A stretch of 64,000 nucleotides of DNA from Selaginella tamariscina (lineage: Eukaryota > Streptophyta > Lycopodiopsida > Selaginellales > Selaginellaceae). Of the stretch, positions 11,230-23,460 are shown one piece after another. The stretch spans positions 834,750 through 898,749 of the forward strand of contig PUQB01000041.1 of the NCBI GenBank assembly GCA_003024785.1, written 5' to 3'. The position numbers and the translations under genes are program-made. The first letter of the stretch is position 1. Each line of letters begins with the position of its first letter. A model generated the notes under the pieces. That model ran no database searches, was not told where the DNA came from, and saw only the letters and a program-made list of their open reading frames with translations.

Positions 11230-11760
11230 GGAAGTGACAATAAACTTTGACTTCCTAAACTTATTTCTTCAAATTGATAATGCTAGAAGTGACAACAAAA
11301 ACATGTTTTTTCTTACCTAACTTGGGATGTTGGTCACCCACATGCTTTGATACCATCACCCTCAACTTTTTGATGGTTGGTCACACACATGAGGATACAA
11401 ATAGCCTCTTCAGCCATTTGTCTGAGAACCTAAAAAAAAGGACTGTCTACACACTTCTATAGCTCATGTCCATCTTCAACAATTGGAGTGGATGGATGCC
11501 TCCTCACTGATATTCATGATTTCAAAAGCTTCATTGAAGAACACAAGTCATCTGGAAACGAAGAGTTTGTGGGGCATTCTAAACCTCTACAGTTTTATAT
11601 TACCTTCAAGAACAACATTTCACTCATGCATTATAAATGGGGCTCTAGAATCCAAAATAGCTTCCACAAGATGGAATCGCATTTTTCAAATGAAAGACTG
11701 ATAGAAGAGCAGACTTGCCAAAAGTCTCTCCAAAGCTACTGGTTATGAGGGAAATGAAAA
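11230..11760 (+). pseudogene. GHTHED-motif (DUF7869-like) coding fragment
   Basis: Two neighbouring frames, 11274-11462 and 11488-11748, read as adjoining parts of one protein. The first has FLMVGHTHEDTNSLFSHLSE; the second has DFKSFIEEH and GHSKPLQFYIT-NNISLMHYK. In the predicted plant and animal proteins I recall as DUF7869-type, a VGHTHED-x-DQ-F-S core is followed by just such a G-S-P-x-x-F and YK region. The family is often tied to DNA transposons. The two parts lie in different frames (a -1/+2 shift near 11465) and the usual D of HEDID is replaced, so the copy is dead. Upstream exons are not recognised. The family name is from memory. Confidence 0.45.
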
Positions 11761-12289
11761 ATGTGAACAATATTGTCTTTAGACTTTGAAGGTACCAAAA
11801 CTTCCTTCAAAAATGAAACTCTTTTAGGATTCAACATTAGGGTATTACAAAGTAGCAAAACTAGTAGTGCAGTACTGAGATAGGGTCATTCATGCACTCA
11901 AAATAATGCCCAAAACTTGTTTAGAGTTGCAAAAACCATTTTGGCCATTGATTCATCAAGATGAAGAATAGATTCATGAACTCTACAATGAAAAATATGA
12001 TCCAAATAAACACTTAGTTTGGGCCAAATCGAGCTTCATTTTAGCAATTGCATGCACAAAGTTGGAAACGCCTTGCATATGTTATACACCCACACACATT
12101 AGTTTAACTTAGCACAAGACTTTTGTTTATACCTAAAATCTCACCCTGACTCACTAAGCAAGTGTTCTTTGAAGATTGATAACTTACATGATTAAACTCT
12201 CTGTGTAGAATATAGACGTGTTAGTTGAAAGTGATAGAAAATTTAGAGTTATTTAAACATTGAAACACCTTAGTACTTTAGGCAGCCCT
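11761..12289. other. unassigned sequence after the GHTHED fragment
   Basis: No long frame. A short plus-strand stretch near 11940-12090 has weakly protein-like translation and may be the decayed tail of the same sequence. Confidence 0.35.
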
Positions 12290-13420
12290 ATTGACTATAG
12301 AGAACTTGCTATGTTAACAATTGTCAAAGTTTTTACCTGGTCCGTGAAAGTGGCTCGCCAGATGCTAACTCTGGAAACCCCACAAAATTTTGTAAAGTAA
12401 CCCATGTTAGGAATTCATCTCTCAAAAACTCACACCCATAATTAGCCAAATCCACGAATAATGCTCACCTTGTGAGTCAGGATGCGTGAGCTAGTTGAGA
12501 TGCAAATATCGTTCCTAGTTTAGTGTGGATGAGGTAGCATAAGAAATCCTCAACCATTATACTTATGGAATGTGAACTCGAACAATGTCTTTCAAAATTG
12601 CAAGTGGGTTATTGAAGTCAAGGAGTTAGCTAATTTTTTGAACATGATGTACCTAGTTTGAAGGGCGTAATCCAGCCAGCGTTAAGGATAGGCTACCTCG
12701 AAGGTGGGACATACCTTATTGCTTGGAAGTTAAGGCGACACAACAAAGGGTTGTGCCTTGACAACACAACTTAATTTATACCAATTAGGAGAATAACAAG
12801 CTCTTTTTTGAACTAAGGAACTCTCATTACACTATCTCTACCTAAGTTATGTGACAGAGCCCCCTCTTGTTTTCCTATTTGAGTTAGTGGGTTGGCATTG
12901 AGTGCCAACCCTTAATGTTTTATACTTAAACTATGGACCTATCTTTATCTCCTACTAAACCCTACCCGAGCTCAATGCCAACCCTTAATGTTTTATACTT
13001 AGACTCTGGGCCTATCTTTATCTCCTACTAAACCCTACCCAAGAGGTTAGGGCAACCTTAGGGTTAGGTCAACCCTAAAGGTGTTCCTAACCCATACTAG
13101 CATGTTGAATTGACTAGAGTCAACTAAAAAACCTATAAGAACCTAATCAAGACATAAAACCAGAGGAAGAGTTTTGTAAAAGGTAACTACTACTTCACCT
13201 AGAGTTTCTCAAGGTATTTAGTGATTGCTGGTTGGACTACCACTAAACACTTAAGTCCACTAGGCACACGATTGCGGGCACTAGATTCATGCTGCTGGAT
13301 GACCGCTCCAGCCAAATTCTGGGTCAAGGTTCGGATTTCTCACTACATTTAAGGTTCGTCACATAATTCGGTAAGGAACAACAGTTAACTCCAAAGTAAA
13401 AGTAAAGATCATAATAAAAA
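12290..13420 (+). repeat. repeat family C, copy 1 (forward)
   Basis: It shares with the copy at 42268-43120: CAATTGTCAAAGTTTTTACCTGG near its start, the TAAGG(A/G)TAGGCTACC and GGTGGGACATACC blocks, GGGTTGTGCCTT, CCCTAAACCCTACC-type stretches, and a tail with AACAACAGTTAACTCCAAAG. It is non-coding. Both family ends carry versions of a 20 bp palindrome, GTCATAGTTTTTACTATGAC. The class is unknown; a non-autonomous DNA element is the best guess. A local duplication of about 80 bp (TTAATGTTTTATACTTA blocks) lies at about 12893-13040. Confidence 0.6.
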
Positions 13421-13561
13421 TTATGATAAGTCTAGTCATGTAAGGATAAGACATGAGTTCACAAATTCATCCTAATGGAAATTGAACTCATGTCAATTCT
13501 ACTACCAAGTGTTATAACATTATTCCAAGAACCAATTGGTGTTATGAGGAGGGCTCTTAAT

Positions 13562-13886
13562 GTCATAGTTTTTACTATGACCTTTACTTTTACTTTGGAA
13601 TTGACTGTTGTTACCTATTAAAGTATATTGATAAGCCCAAGATGTAGTGTGAAATAGCCCCTCTTAGTGCACTTAGGTGTTTAGGGGTAGTTCGGGGCTG
13701 TGTCTAGTGAATGTAGCACTTACCTTTTAGAAAATGCTTACCCTCATTTTTTGTGTCTTGTTTGAGTTATTGGTTAGTTTTTATAAGTTTGGCATGTCGG
13801 ATATGGGTAGAAACACCCCTAGGGTTGACCTAACCCCACGCCTTAAACCCCTCAAGTTAGGGTATAGGGGTCAATGGGTCGTTGGT
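13562..13886 (-). repeat. repeat family C, copy 2, tail half (reverse)
   Basis: It starts with the perfect palindrome at 13562-13581, followed by the reverse complement of the C tail (TTACTTTGGAATTGACTGTTGTTACC) and of the CCCTAGGGTTGACCTAACC segment. It faces copy 1 tail to tail. The rest of the copy appears at 34810-35172, beyond element B. Confidence 0.6.
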
Positions 13887-14582
13887 TGACAATGGTTTGA
13901 CCATCGTCAAATCCCCAGCTGGTGCAAACAGGCAATGGGACGGAGCGGCCGAGCAGTGAGGGTGCAGCAGGTACAGACTAACAACGACAGTTGTCAAGTG
14001 GCACTTAACCCATGTGTAGATCTGATCGTTTGGATCAACTACCAAGGTACTTGGGACAGCATGCGTGAGGGAGGTGCATAAATGCTACATGCATGACGCT
14101 GGCACATGGCAGCAAACCAATGGGAGTGTGCCACATGTACCTAGGGTCTAGGACTAGCCGACTCACTATATAAGTAGGAGGGCTTGTACTGGGTCGGGGT
14201 TCTTCTAGTCCGTCTTCTTGCTCCATCTTCTCTGGGGCAACTTTGTATTTAGGCATGCAATATATATATATATATACATGTATTATGTATTTACTCCTTC
14301 TGTCCACCACCTTCTCCAGTCATTCTTCTCAGCCCTACTCCTAGTCTGACAACATACAGTTAGAGCGGGTAAAACACCCCACCTAGGAAAACTCCTCCTC
14401 ACCTGTACATGGACCCTCACAACGTTTGGTTAGAGGCCATCTCACACCTTCCAGTGCTCCCCATGGTAAGTCCGGCTCATTGAGGCGGATTCCCAGGACT
14501 GGACGCTACCACAACATCCTGGCAACCACCTAGACTTCATATAACCACCACACTTGGCCTGCGGAGTCCCTGACGACCATTT
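13887..14582 (+). repeat. 5' LTR of element B
   Basis: It matches 34150-34809 over most of its length: GCAAACA(G/A)GCAAT, GGATCAACTACCAAGGTACT, the promoter block CACTATATAAGTAGGAGGGC at 14163-14182, and CTCCTCACCTGTACATGGACC. The left end is set by comparison with the solo LTRs, which begin TGATG-like and end in ACCAATCA-like text. Confidence 0.75.
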
Positions 14583-14583
14583 G

Positions 14584-14600
14584 TGGCGACCATGGAGGGA
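14584..14600 (+). other. primer-binding-like site of element B
   Basis: TGGCGACCATGGAGGGA follows the LTR directly. Plant Tat elements often have TGGCGAC...GGGGA here, matching a tRNA 3' end. The older B copy has TGGTGACCACGATGGGAGGG at the equivalent place. Confidence 0.5.
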
Positions 14601-16059
14601 TAGTGAGCACACATGGATGAAGTTTACTGTAGCAAGTAGGGTTGTAGCTTGAAGGAGAGACTGGAGAGCCAGGATTAACTCGTTTGAACAACTGCAGTCA
14701 GCAAGTACCAACTGGCTAGGAGGATGCGTCGGGTTGGTCAAGAAAGGTTAATGGAAGGTAGAGAGGTACACCGGTCGTCACAATCGGCCCCTACCTCACA
14801 TACCCGAGGATACGACGTAAACACCACATGGCCAAACCTGGGAGAAGTGGTAAACTCGACAGAGCAGCGGTAAAGGCGGTCACAGCCACAGACCACGAAG
14901 AAAGGTATGAAGAACCCACAGCATGTCTGGATGTCATTCCAGGTGTAGGAGCGTGCAAGAATGAGCAGCACCTGGACGGGCGACACCGCCCGGCAATGAC
15001 CTATGATGTAGAGTGGGATGGATGGTAGAATGATGAAAGCCCTCCACTCCCTCTCGACATACGAAGTGACAGCTACAATGAGCCCTCACATTGAAGAGAT
15101 GAACCCGTGTTCGATGCGTACCCCAAGGGAGGAGATCTTGCACAGGAGAACCCCAGGAAAGGGAAGGTCTGCGCTGGAGATAGGAATCGAGGTGGCAAAA
15201 TCAGCACAGATAGCGACAAGGGATGAGAGATGGAGGTTCATCGTGGCCAATGCTATGCGGGACGTGAGGTAGGAGACCCAAGGCCGCTGTCACCCACCAA
15301 GGTAAGGTGGGAGGATCATGGATGTCTGGAAAGAGGGGAGGAAGAGCCTCATCTAGAAGGCCCTTGCAGGGAGGGGCACTGATTACCGACAAAAACAACC
15401 TTTGCATTAGGAGTTTAGCAGATTGGACGACACAACAGGCTAGGGTGGTTACTAGGATGAGAATCCAAGGCTTCGAAAGGCCGGGGTACACATGGGATGA
15501 CCACCTGTGGGAAGGCGACTAGATGTTGACGAGATGACGTACTGGAAAGAGGTGCCAGTGAGGGGGACCACATAGTGGTCACTCTGGGTGAGAGACGAGG
15601 GGATTCCATCCCAAAAGAGGGAAATCCGCTGAGCGACCAAGACCGTATCAACCCTGCTAGGGAATTTTGCGAGGGTGCACAGCAAAGCTGCAACTACCAC
15701 GAGATGAGGGGATACCGTCTCAGGGCGAGGAGGATCCGCCCTATCAACCACAACCGTTTCAATGCTGCGAGGGGATTCTGCAAAGTTGCATGGTCCTACA
15801 AAGCAACTTGTTGGATGAGGGGATACCGTCTAGTCAAGGTATGTCGCACCACCAACCAGCAGGTTGGTCCCACGAAAGGGGCCCCCAAGGGACAGTCGAA
15901 GGAGCTCGTCCTCGTCACCTACCCTCAACCGTAGGGCAGGGCATGAGGGAGGAGAAAGGTACCCGCAAAATACCGGGATGTAGACTATAGCACGTCCGAA
16001 GCAAAGGGTTTGGATTAGAGCACCTCCCAGACTTAACGGGACACCATAGGAATTGATCG
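14601..16059 (+). other. leader region of element B
   Basis: It lies between the primer site and the first recognisable gag text. It contains repeated blocks around GAGGGGATTC(C/T) and GATGAGGGGATACCGTCT (15596, 15703, 15814) and no named domain. Confidence 0.5.
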
Positions 16060-16362
16060 GTGACCTTACTAGCCCATGCACTCAATTGGATGCAGGAGAG
16101 CACAATAACAATCCCCTTACTTGCATTCCGAGGAGTGAAGGGTGAAGACACATACCAGCATGTACACAAGTTCAAGCAGGTATGTGAATTAAGAAGCGTG
16201 ACCAACAACCACAAGAAGTTGAGTGCATTTGCATGCACCTTGGACAAAAAGGCACACACTTGGTGGATGCAATTCCATGAGGCAAACGAAGGAGCTCGAT
16301 GGGAAATCGCACGAAGGGCATTTCTAAATACCTTCCAGGAGGAAAAGAGCAAGGAGAGGTAA
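16060..16362 (+). pseudogene. gag fragment of element B
   Basis: The translation has the retrotransposon gag core: YQHVHKFKQVCE, then AFACTLDKKAHTWWMQF and a W-x6-F (RAFLNTFQEEK) end. This region normally forms the capsid-like part of Gag. It is a fossil and the rest of gag is eroded. Confidence 0.6.
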
Positions 16363-17631
16363 TCCATAAGCTGACAAGCTTAAAGCAAAAGCAGAAGAGT
16401 CGGTCGACGAATACACAGTCCGCATGCTGGGATACATTGCCTAGCTAAGGGATGCCCTAGTCGACCTGACTAAGAAAATATGGTACTAAAAGGGACTGTG
16501 GTCGGAGATTTGCAAGTAAATCAATTAGACAACAACTGAACGTTCAACAAGTTACTCCAGTACGCCAGAAGGCGGAAAAAAGGAAGTCAAGAGACGCCAA
16601 GAGAGGAAGACGCAGGACAAATTAGACGCCGAAGGGGACGACACCACGGATGAGGAAAACCTCTTAGACACCCCATAACCTACCAGAAAGGAGATGGTCG
16701 GAGCCAGGGAGCACAAGCGATCACAAGAAGGAAAACCCATTGGTGGCAATGTGGAAGAATAGGATAACCACAACATTGGGCTCAATTAGGATACCCCACA
16801 AAGGGGACAAGTATTTCCAGATATGTAACATCCATAGGTCCCACAACACGGACAATTGTTATTGACTGGCCAAACTTCTAAACAACAGGCTACCGCAAGC
16901 AACCGCATTGATGATGGAACAAAAAACATAGGGGGATGCAGATCGCCAGAGGATTTATGAGCGTAGGATGGAAGGGAACAACCAGCCTCACAGGAGGTCA
17001 CGATCAAGAGACCAGATTCATAGGTCTTGCTCTCGAGACCGGCAACCCTATCGACCTAGGTACGACAACAAGAAAAAGTGGTCAATATGCAGAGAGATGA
17101 CGTGCGCACTTGTGGTGGCCCGCACCCACTCTATTGGTGCTCCTGGGTATCATTAATCAAACCCATGTTGGAAGTGCAAGCGCCTGACCCTGCAAGGGCG
17201 GTGAACAAAATCGCTAGCCTGACACTAATCCTAACATTGCAAGCAAATCAAGTAATGGTAGTGCTACCAAGTTGGGACGATGGAATGAACAAAACACCAC
17301 ATGCCCCCTTGGTGAATGAAACAAGCCGACCTCACGTGCGTAGAACCAGAAGAACAGGAAGGCACCGCAAGAAGGAACAAGCGGCAAAACCCTTAGTGTT
17401 GAAGCAGTGGGTAATAAAGCAAACTAATGTATCAATTGCTACAAGACCGGTAAAGCCTGACCAGGGCGAGGATCGAGGGGAGCAGTGAGAAGATGGAAAC
17501 ATCTCGCCTTCAACAGAAGAGAGGCCTTGACAGGACAAGAAATGCCACTCGTTCCAACCATGCTATGTGAGGCTTAGCCACGAGGATTAGTCCGGCCTTG
17601 GCCCAGAGGCACTGCAACCACAATAGACTTT

Positions 17632-17931
17632 GTGAATGACATGCCAACCATTCTGGTTCGGATGGGGGGCCACATAATGATTATAGATGGTGGGTCGGCG
17701 GTGAACATCATGTCAACAAAACTTCATCATGTGCCAACCCTGGAGTTGATTCCCTTCCAGGTACGAATGGCGAATCAAGCTGGGGTAACACCCAAGGGTA
17801 TCCTAAGGGCAGTAAAAATTGAGATCCAAAATGTCAAATTTTGGGTAAATGTCGTCGTCCTCGATATGCACACAGGAGGGGGATTCAATCTACTTCTTGG
17901 TCACCCCTGGCTTAGGGGCGCAAAGGTATAG
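17632..17931 (+). pseudogene. retropepsin-like protease fragment of element B
   Basis: The active-site-like loop reads IIDGGSAVNIM and the closing motif reads NLLLGHPWLRGA, the usual form of plant Tat/Athila aspartic protease (DGGS and LGRPWL). This enzyme cuts the element's polyprotein. It is a fossil fragment. Confidence 0.65.
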
Positions 17932-20685
17932 CATGATTGGGAGCACCAACAAATAAGATTTGCACCAGGAGGGGACTAAGGTCTGTGGCTGCAAGGCAAG
18001 TCCAGGCACCTGCGCAGCGATTTAGAGCGCTAGGACACTTTGCACCAGGCATGCATGAAGGATTGGATGACGGCGAAACAGTGGTCCCTTGCGCACGCCC
18101 ATCAAGCTCGAGCATGTAAGGCGGGAGCACCCCACAAGGGCATGCACCACACTGGCAGACCAAGGGTCACAGGGGGAGTGCCCGAAGCCTGAAACAATAT
18201 GAATACAAGGTAGGAGCACAAGGACCAATTCACCGACTTGATGCACCACAACCGGATGAGAGCGCCATCTGAGTGGGCCCGATTTAAGCTCGGTAGTACA
18301 CTCAACCAATAGCCCATTCTAGCCCTGGCCTTGACCGAGTATACCCACAGCCACAACTGATTGGAGATCAACTACAAAAGCGGGGAGGGAAAATCCCTAG
18401 TGGAAACACTCCTTGATAGAAGTGAGGCGCAAAGTCCCAAGGGTGGGATGCAGAGACTAGTGACGGGAGGCCTTGGTGGGAGGGGCAAACTGAAAAGGCC
18501 CTACAGTTAAGACCAGGGTGGGCTTCACCCGACATTATCAGGGTCACAATGAGTGGCAATGACGGACAAGCACTACGACAGACAGTCGACATTAACCACG
18601 TTGGGCTGAATATCCACCTAGATGGAGTTTAGACCAAGACACCCCACGGAAAAGTAGCCATGGCGGTAGGGAAACCTAAGGAAGCGCATCAGGAAAGACG
18701 GCGCAGCCGGGAGGACAACTTCTAGACACACGTGTGGACAACTCACAGGGTCACATGGTCCATGAGGATGGACCGCACACGTGAGGCACGTATTACAAAG
18801 GCAATGATGGTTGGGCAACGCCATCATTGCGTATCTGGGTGCAGGGATAATCGTGCCAGTCACCTCAGAGGACATCATGAGGATTGCCATGTTGACAGTA
18901 CCCAAGAAGGAGATGTACAGTACAATACTTCAAATACCATGATGACAGATTGGATGGAGCGAAACATGCTAGTAGTCATCCATGAGGTTCACGTTTCCAT
19001 CAAAGGCCAAGAGAGGCAACAGAACTCGTGTCACCTAGGTATTCTAGGTTCAAGAAGTTGATTGTTTGACTCAACGTTCAGCAAATCAGAAGACAACTAC
19101 ACTTGGACGAATTCTTTGACCTTCCATGGGGAGAAGTGGAGATGCTGGGATTCACTAAGAAAGCTAGGCAGTTCATTTAGTTCACAAAATTGGTGATTAG
19201 CTAGACCGGGAGGAGAGGATTGGTTCAGCTTAGGAGGAAGCACAGCCTCCCACATAATGTTCAACGAGCTAGCAACGGTATTCCAACTACTGGAGGACGG
19301 CCTTGCAGTAGGATCGGAGACAGAGCCCCAGAGGTCCTCACCACAGGGAACGGGGCATTACAAGGCATACAGGAGAGAGAGGAAGCAAATGAGTTTGTAG
19401 CACTAGTAGCCTTCTTGTTCACAGGAAGTATGAGGAGACAAATCACTAGGTAGTTGGTGAACGGCCTCTGCAGGGCCTGGGAAGGAGTCATGGTGAACTG
19501 GGTAGATTGTCTCAAGCAATACTTGGTTCTGGCTCTAACCAGCGGAATATACAGAGTTCAAATTGGGTCAGAGCAAAAGCTTTTCACGGCCAACCATATC
19601 AGTATCGTGACTGCTAGTGTGATTGGCCGAACTACGACTTCGATTTTGGCACAGCTCCAGACAGGAGAGGGAGAGTGGAGCAGAACAAGTCACGGCAACC
19701 TAAGGGAACAGCCAGAACCCTCGAAGTCATTAGAGGAGCAGGCAAGGGACAACCCCTCTCCTAACCAAGAACCACCTAGGCATCAGACGACAAAACCCAT
19801 ACAAGCGGTACCTTTGGTAGTAGGACCCCATTACCGCTAGAATTTCTATCAGAGGTACCCAGACGACCTACAGGGCTAGACAATAAGGAAATGGAGGGCA
19901 AGTTTGAAGAAGAGTCAAAGGATACCTACCAGCATTTCCATGCGGATGGTCGGTGGGCCTCATCGGCTTACCTCAAGATTGCATAAGCCTTTCAACTAGC
20001 TAATGGAAGCAATGGCGATGTATAACGACCTCAATCTCTCAGCCGTGGCAAAGGAACATGATGCCATAATAACTAAGCTAACAGAACGATGGCAAGCAAC
20101 ATAGGAGGAAGCCAAGGAAGCTATGGAACTGCTCTACCAAGGAGCCCTACTGTGTAAGGTAGTTATAAAGAGAAGGAAGGACACCGGGAATTCTGGGACA
20201 AGTTAGCAACAAAAATCGATTGGTTATAGGGTGAGTACGATACCCTCTAGAGGCTCCTAGACCAACACCAACACAACCGCAGCTAGGTCATAGCAAACAA
20301 AGAACGGCAAACTCACAAACTTAGGACTCAGATTGAGCAAAGAAGTAGGGAGTTTGAGGAAGCCTGAGCAGAAATTGGCGGTGGTTAGGGAGGAGTTGCA
20401 CCAACACACAACTCAACACACAACGTAATTGCAACAAGTTGAAAGGAATCCCCACCCGGAGAGCCAGGAGCAAACGTCGCATTACGACCAGGACAAGGAA
20501 GGGAGCACAACCCACTCAAGGATCAAAAATCACCTTGGACCACTACCACCAAGTTAGCAGAGTACACCCGCTGACAAGCCAACTGCTCACAACAAGAGAG
20601 CAAGAGATACAATGCTCACACGAGCAACTTCGGGAGCTAGAGGCTCAAGTAAAATACATTCAGGAGTAGCAGGAGGCAGGGTTTT
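17932..20685 (+). other. post-protease region of element B, no reverse transcriptase seen
   Basis: Here an autonomous element would carry reverse transcriptase, RNase H and integrase, but no YxDD, DAS or HHCC-type motif could be read. Near 20420-20680 translations are charged and heptad-like (QLRELEAQVKYIQE), suggesting a coiled coil, and this character resumes at 33990-34090. Confidence 0.45.
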
Positions 20686-21349
20686 TGGTTGCCAAGGACT
20701 ATTGCTATGAAGTCTCGGTGGTCGCCAGGATGCTGTGGATAGCATCTAGCCCCTGGTCCGCGCCGGTGAGCCGGCCTTACCTCAGGAGTACTGGAAGGTG
20801 TTGAGATGGCCTCTACCCAAACGCCGCAATGGTCCATGTACAGGTGTGGAGAAGTTCTCCTAGAACAGTGTTGCCGCTTGTTATCTGAGTACGTTCTTGG
20901 CCTAGGAGCGGAGCGAGAGGAGAGTAGCCAGAGAGGTGGTGAACATAAGGAACATGTATATATGTATATATTGCCTTCATGAATACAAAGATGCCCAGAA
21001 AGGTGAGCAAGATACAAGACAAGAAATGGACTAGGACCCCCGACCCACTACCAGTCTCCCTGCTTATATAGTGGGTCGACTAGTGCTAAATCCTAAGTAC
21101 AAGTGGCACCCTCTCACTAGTCTACCGCCCTGTGATAGAGTCCTACATGTAGCATTTATGCGCCTCCCATACGCATGCTATCCTGAGTACCTTGGTAGTT
21201 GATCCGAACGATTGAATCTACGCTTGGCTAAGCGCCGCCTGATAGCGGTCGTCGTCAGTTTGTACATGTTGTACCTTCACTGCTCACCCACTCTGTCCCG
21301 TCGCTCATTCACGCTGATTGGCGGTTTGACGGTGGTCAAACCACCATCA
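20686..21349 (-). mobile_element. solo LTR of family B, reverse orientation, inside element B
   Basis: Read on the minus strand it begins TGATGGTGGTTTGACCACC and carries GGATCAACTACCAAGGTACT, GCGCATAAATGCTACATG, GACCCACTATATAAGCAGG and CCTGTACATGGACC, in B LTR order. No internal region goes with it. A clear target duplication was not found. Confidence 0.6.
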
Positions 21350-21351
21350 AC

Positions 21352-21964
21352 TGTCAAACCACGATCCAGGAACCAGGAAGAGAACAGGATTTTCAGAACA
21401 GGAAGGCTTAACTCAGGAGCAGGACCGAGCACAGGACAGGAATTAAGAACAGGAACAGGACAGATTCAGGAGCAAGACAGGATCAAGACAGGATCCGAGA
21501 GCAAGACAGGAAGGCAGGACAGGATCCAGGAACAAGACAGAAACAGGATAGGATCTTGGAACAAAATAGGAGAGGACAGGATTCAGGAACAGGACAGGAA
21601 ACAAGAGCGAGACAGGGACAGGATAAGAAACAAGACAAGAACAAGACAAGACGAGATTGATCGTAGTAAGACTGGTATTGATAGTAACTGATTGTACAAC
21701 AATTAGGTCGGAGCTTTTATGCTCACAACTCCAAGAGCTAATCTAGGCATGAGTGCTAAAAGTGGTTGCATGCATGCAAAGTGACTGCATGCATGCAGAG
21801 GCTAAAATGAGTCCACATGTCCCTTATCCTCTAGGCATATCCTGTGGCATATCCTGTAAGAATATCCTACAACCGTATCCTGTGTCCGGAATCCTGGTAG
21901 GAATATCCTGTAGGAAAGTCTTGCAACCCATATCCTGTATCCGGAATCCTATCAGGTCGTGACA
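21352..21964 (-). repeat. 3' LTR of A copy 1
   Basis: TGTCA...TGACA ends. It matches the LTR at 33359-33974, with two CATGCATG units, the CATAAAAGC promoter block and the long CAGGA-rich U5. Confidence 0.85.
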
Positions 21965-21975
21965 GCACCTCCTCC

Positions 21976-23460
21976 TTAAAGACGAGTTTCACGAGTCTTG
22001 GGACCTGATTTAGCAGGATAATGCCGATGGAAGGCAACAACCTTGGAAGAAGCATGAAGTAAGTTGGATGCAGGTTCCCAAGTGCGATCAGTAGGTAAAT
22101 AACCTTTCCAATCCACCAAGTATTGGAGTTGGCGGCGATGAAGACGAGAATCAAGGATGGCTGCAACTTCGTACTCAGGTTCAGTGTCAATGACCATAGG
22201 AGGGGGAGGAGAAGAAACACGACCGGGAAGAGAAGAAGGATGATACGGCTCCAACAAGGAGGTGTGAAACACAGGATGAAGTTTCACCGTGGATGGTAAC
22301 TCGAGTCGGAAAGCTACAGGATTTACTTTTGCCACAATCCTGTAAGGGCCCAATCGTTGAAAATCCAACTTAGAAGAAGGCCTGTTGGTGCGAATGTGTC
22401 GATGAAGAAGCCAAACCAGATCACCAATTTGGTATGCAGGTGCCAGCTGACGGTGAGCATCAGCATAATGCTTGTATCGTTCCTGTGCCTGCTGAAGATG
22501 AACCTGGAGATCATCATGTACCTGACGAAGATGCTGAAGACGATCCTGTATTGTAGGAGCGGAAGAAGGAGAAGCGGAAGGAGCAAAGTCAAAACGTGGA
22601 TGGTGGCCTGTAAGAGCAAAGAAAGGTGTCTGTCCTGTAGATGCGTGAACAGAGTTGTTGTAGGCAAACTCCGCCATTGGAAGAAGGTCCAACCAATTGT
22701 CCTGCTGGTAACTGATGAAGCAACGAAGATATTGTTCCAAGGTCTGAATTGTGCGTTCGGACTGTCCATCAGTTTGCGGATGATATCCTAAAGAAAGATC
22801 CGCTTTAACCTGTAACTCCGAAGAAGCTCTCACCAAAACTTGGACATGAATTGTGGACCTCGATCAGAAACAATGCTCTCAGGAAGACCATGATGTCGGA
22901 ACACTTCACGGATCACCAACTCAGCAGTTGTCTGACCTGTAGCTGTCTTGTTGCAGGGTAGGAAAATGAAGCCTGCTTAGTGAAACGATCAACCACACAA
23001 GAATTGCATCGAAACCACGAGAAGGAGGAAGATCTGTGAGGAAATCCATAAAAATGGATCTCCAAGGAGCAGAAGGAACAGGAAGAGGACGAAGAAGACC
23101 AGAGGATGCATGATGAGGCATCTTTGACCTGTTACAAGTGCAACAACTCCGTATAAATCTCTCCACAAAACCTCGCAACCTAGGCCACCAATAGTTGCGA
23201 GTCACAACTCCACTATCTTAGCCACACCAAAATGTCCTATAGCCGGGGTATCATGACAATCCTGTACCACACGAGTCCTGGAAATACCAACAGGAATGTA
23301 CAGGAGACCTTCCCGGTACAGGAGTCCATCCTGTATGGTGAACAGCTTGTAGTCTGCACGGGAATTGGAGGAAGAGGAACTTGCAACGTCAGGATGAATG
23401 TGTGAGAACACATTCTTTGCCAGGTCGTCTGTAGCCAACTGCGAACGGACGTCCTGTAGG
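21976..23460 (-). pseudogene. integrase and chromodomain region of A copy 1
   Basis: The 22836-21976 part reads through the integrase C-terminal half (GYHPQTDGQSERTIQTLEQY, AEFAYNN-H-STGQTPF) and ends in a chromodomain (EYEVAAILDSR...YLVDWKGY...TWEPASNL). Upstream pieces show YWWPRLRGFVERF, C-TCNRSK and MDFLTDLPPS, the zinc-binding and core parts. In chromoviruses the chromodomain steers integration to marked chromatin. Fossil. Confidence 0.8.

Noticed and set aside
12950-13090. Telomere-like words CCCTAAACCC / TTAGGG (also 42780-42860)
   Set aside because: They occur singly inside repeat family C and are not tandem, so this is neither a telomere nor a clear interstitial telomere array.
15201-15990. 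Several overlapping open frames of 70-120 codons on both strands
   Set aside because: They lie in the GC-richer leader of element B, overlap each other on opposite strands and show no protein family.
21443-21649. Cysteine/valine/leucine-rich frames in the LTR regions of family A (also 24971-25323, 30668-31089, 46760-47157, 52477-52812)
   Set aside because: They arise from the CCTGT/CAGGA-rich low-complexity U5 tract of the LTR and occur on both strands; no domain or start context supports a gene.
22357-22791. Plus-strand frame opposite the integrase of A copy 1 (similar frames at 47817-48122, 49574-50002)
   Set aside because: Each mirrors the integrase or reverse transcriptase coding on the other strand and recurs only because the element is repeated.
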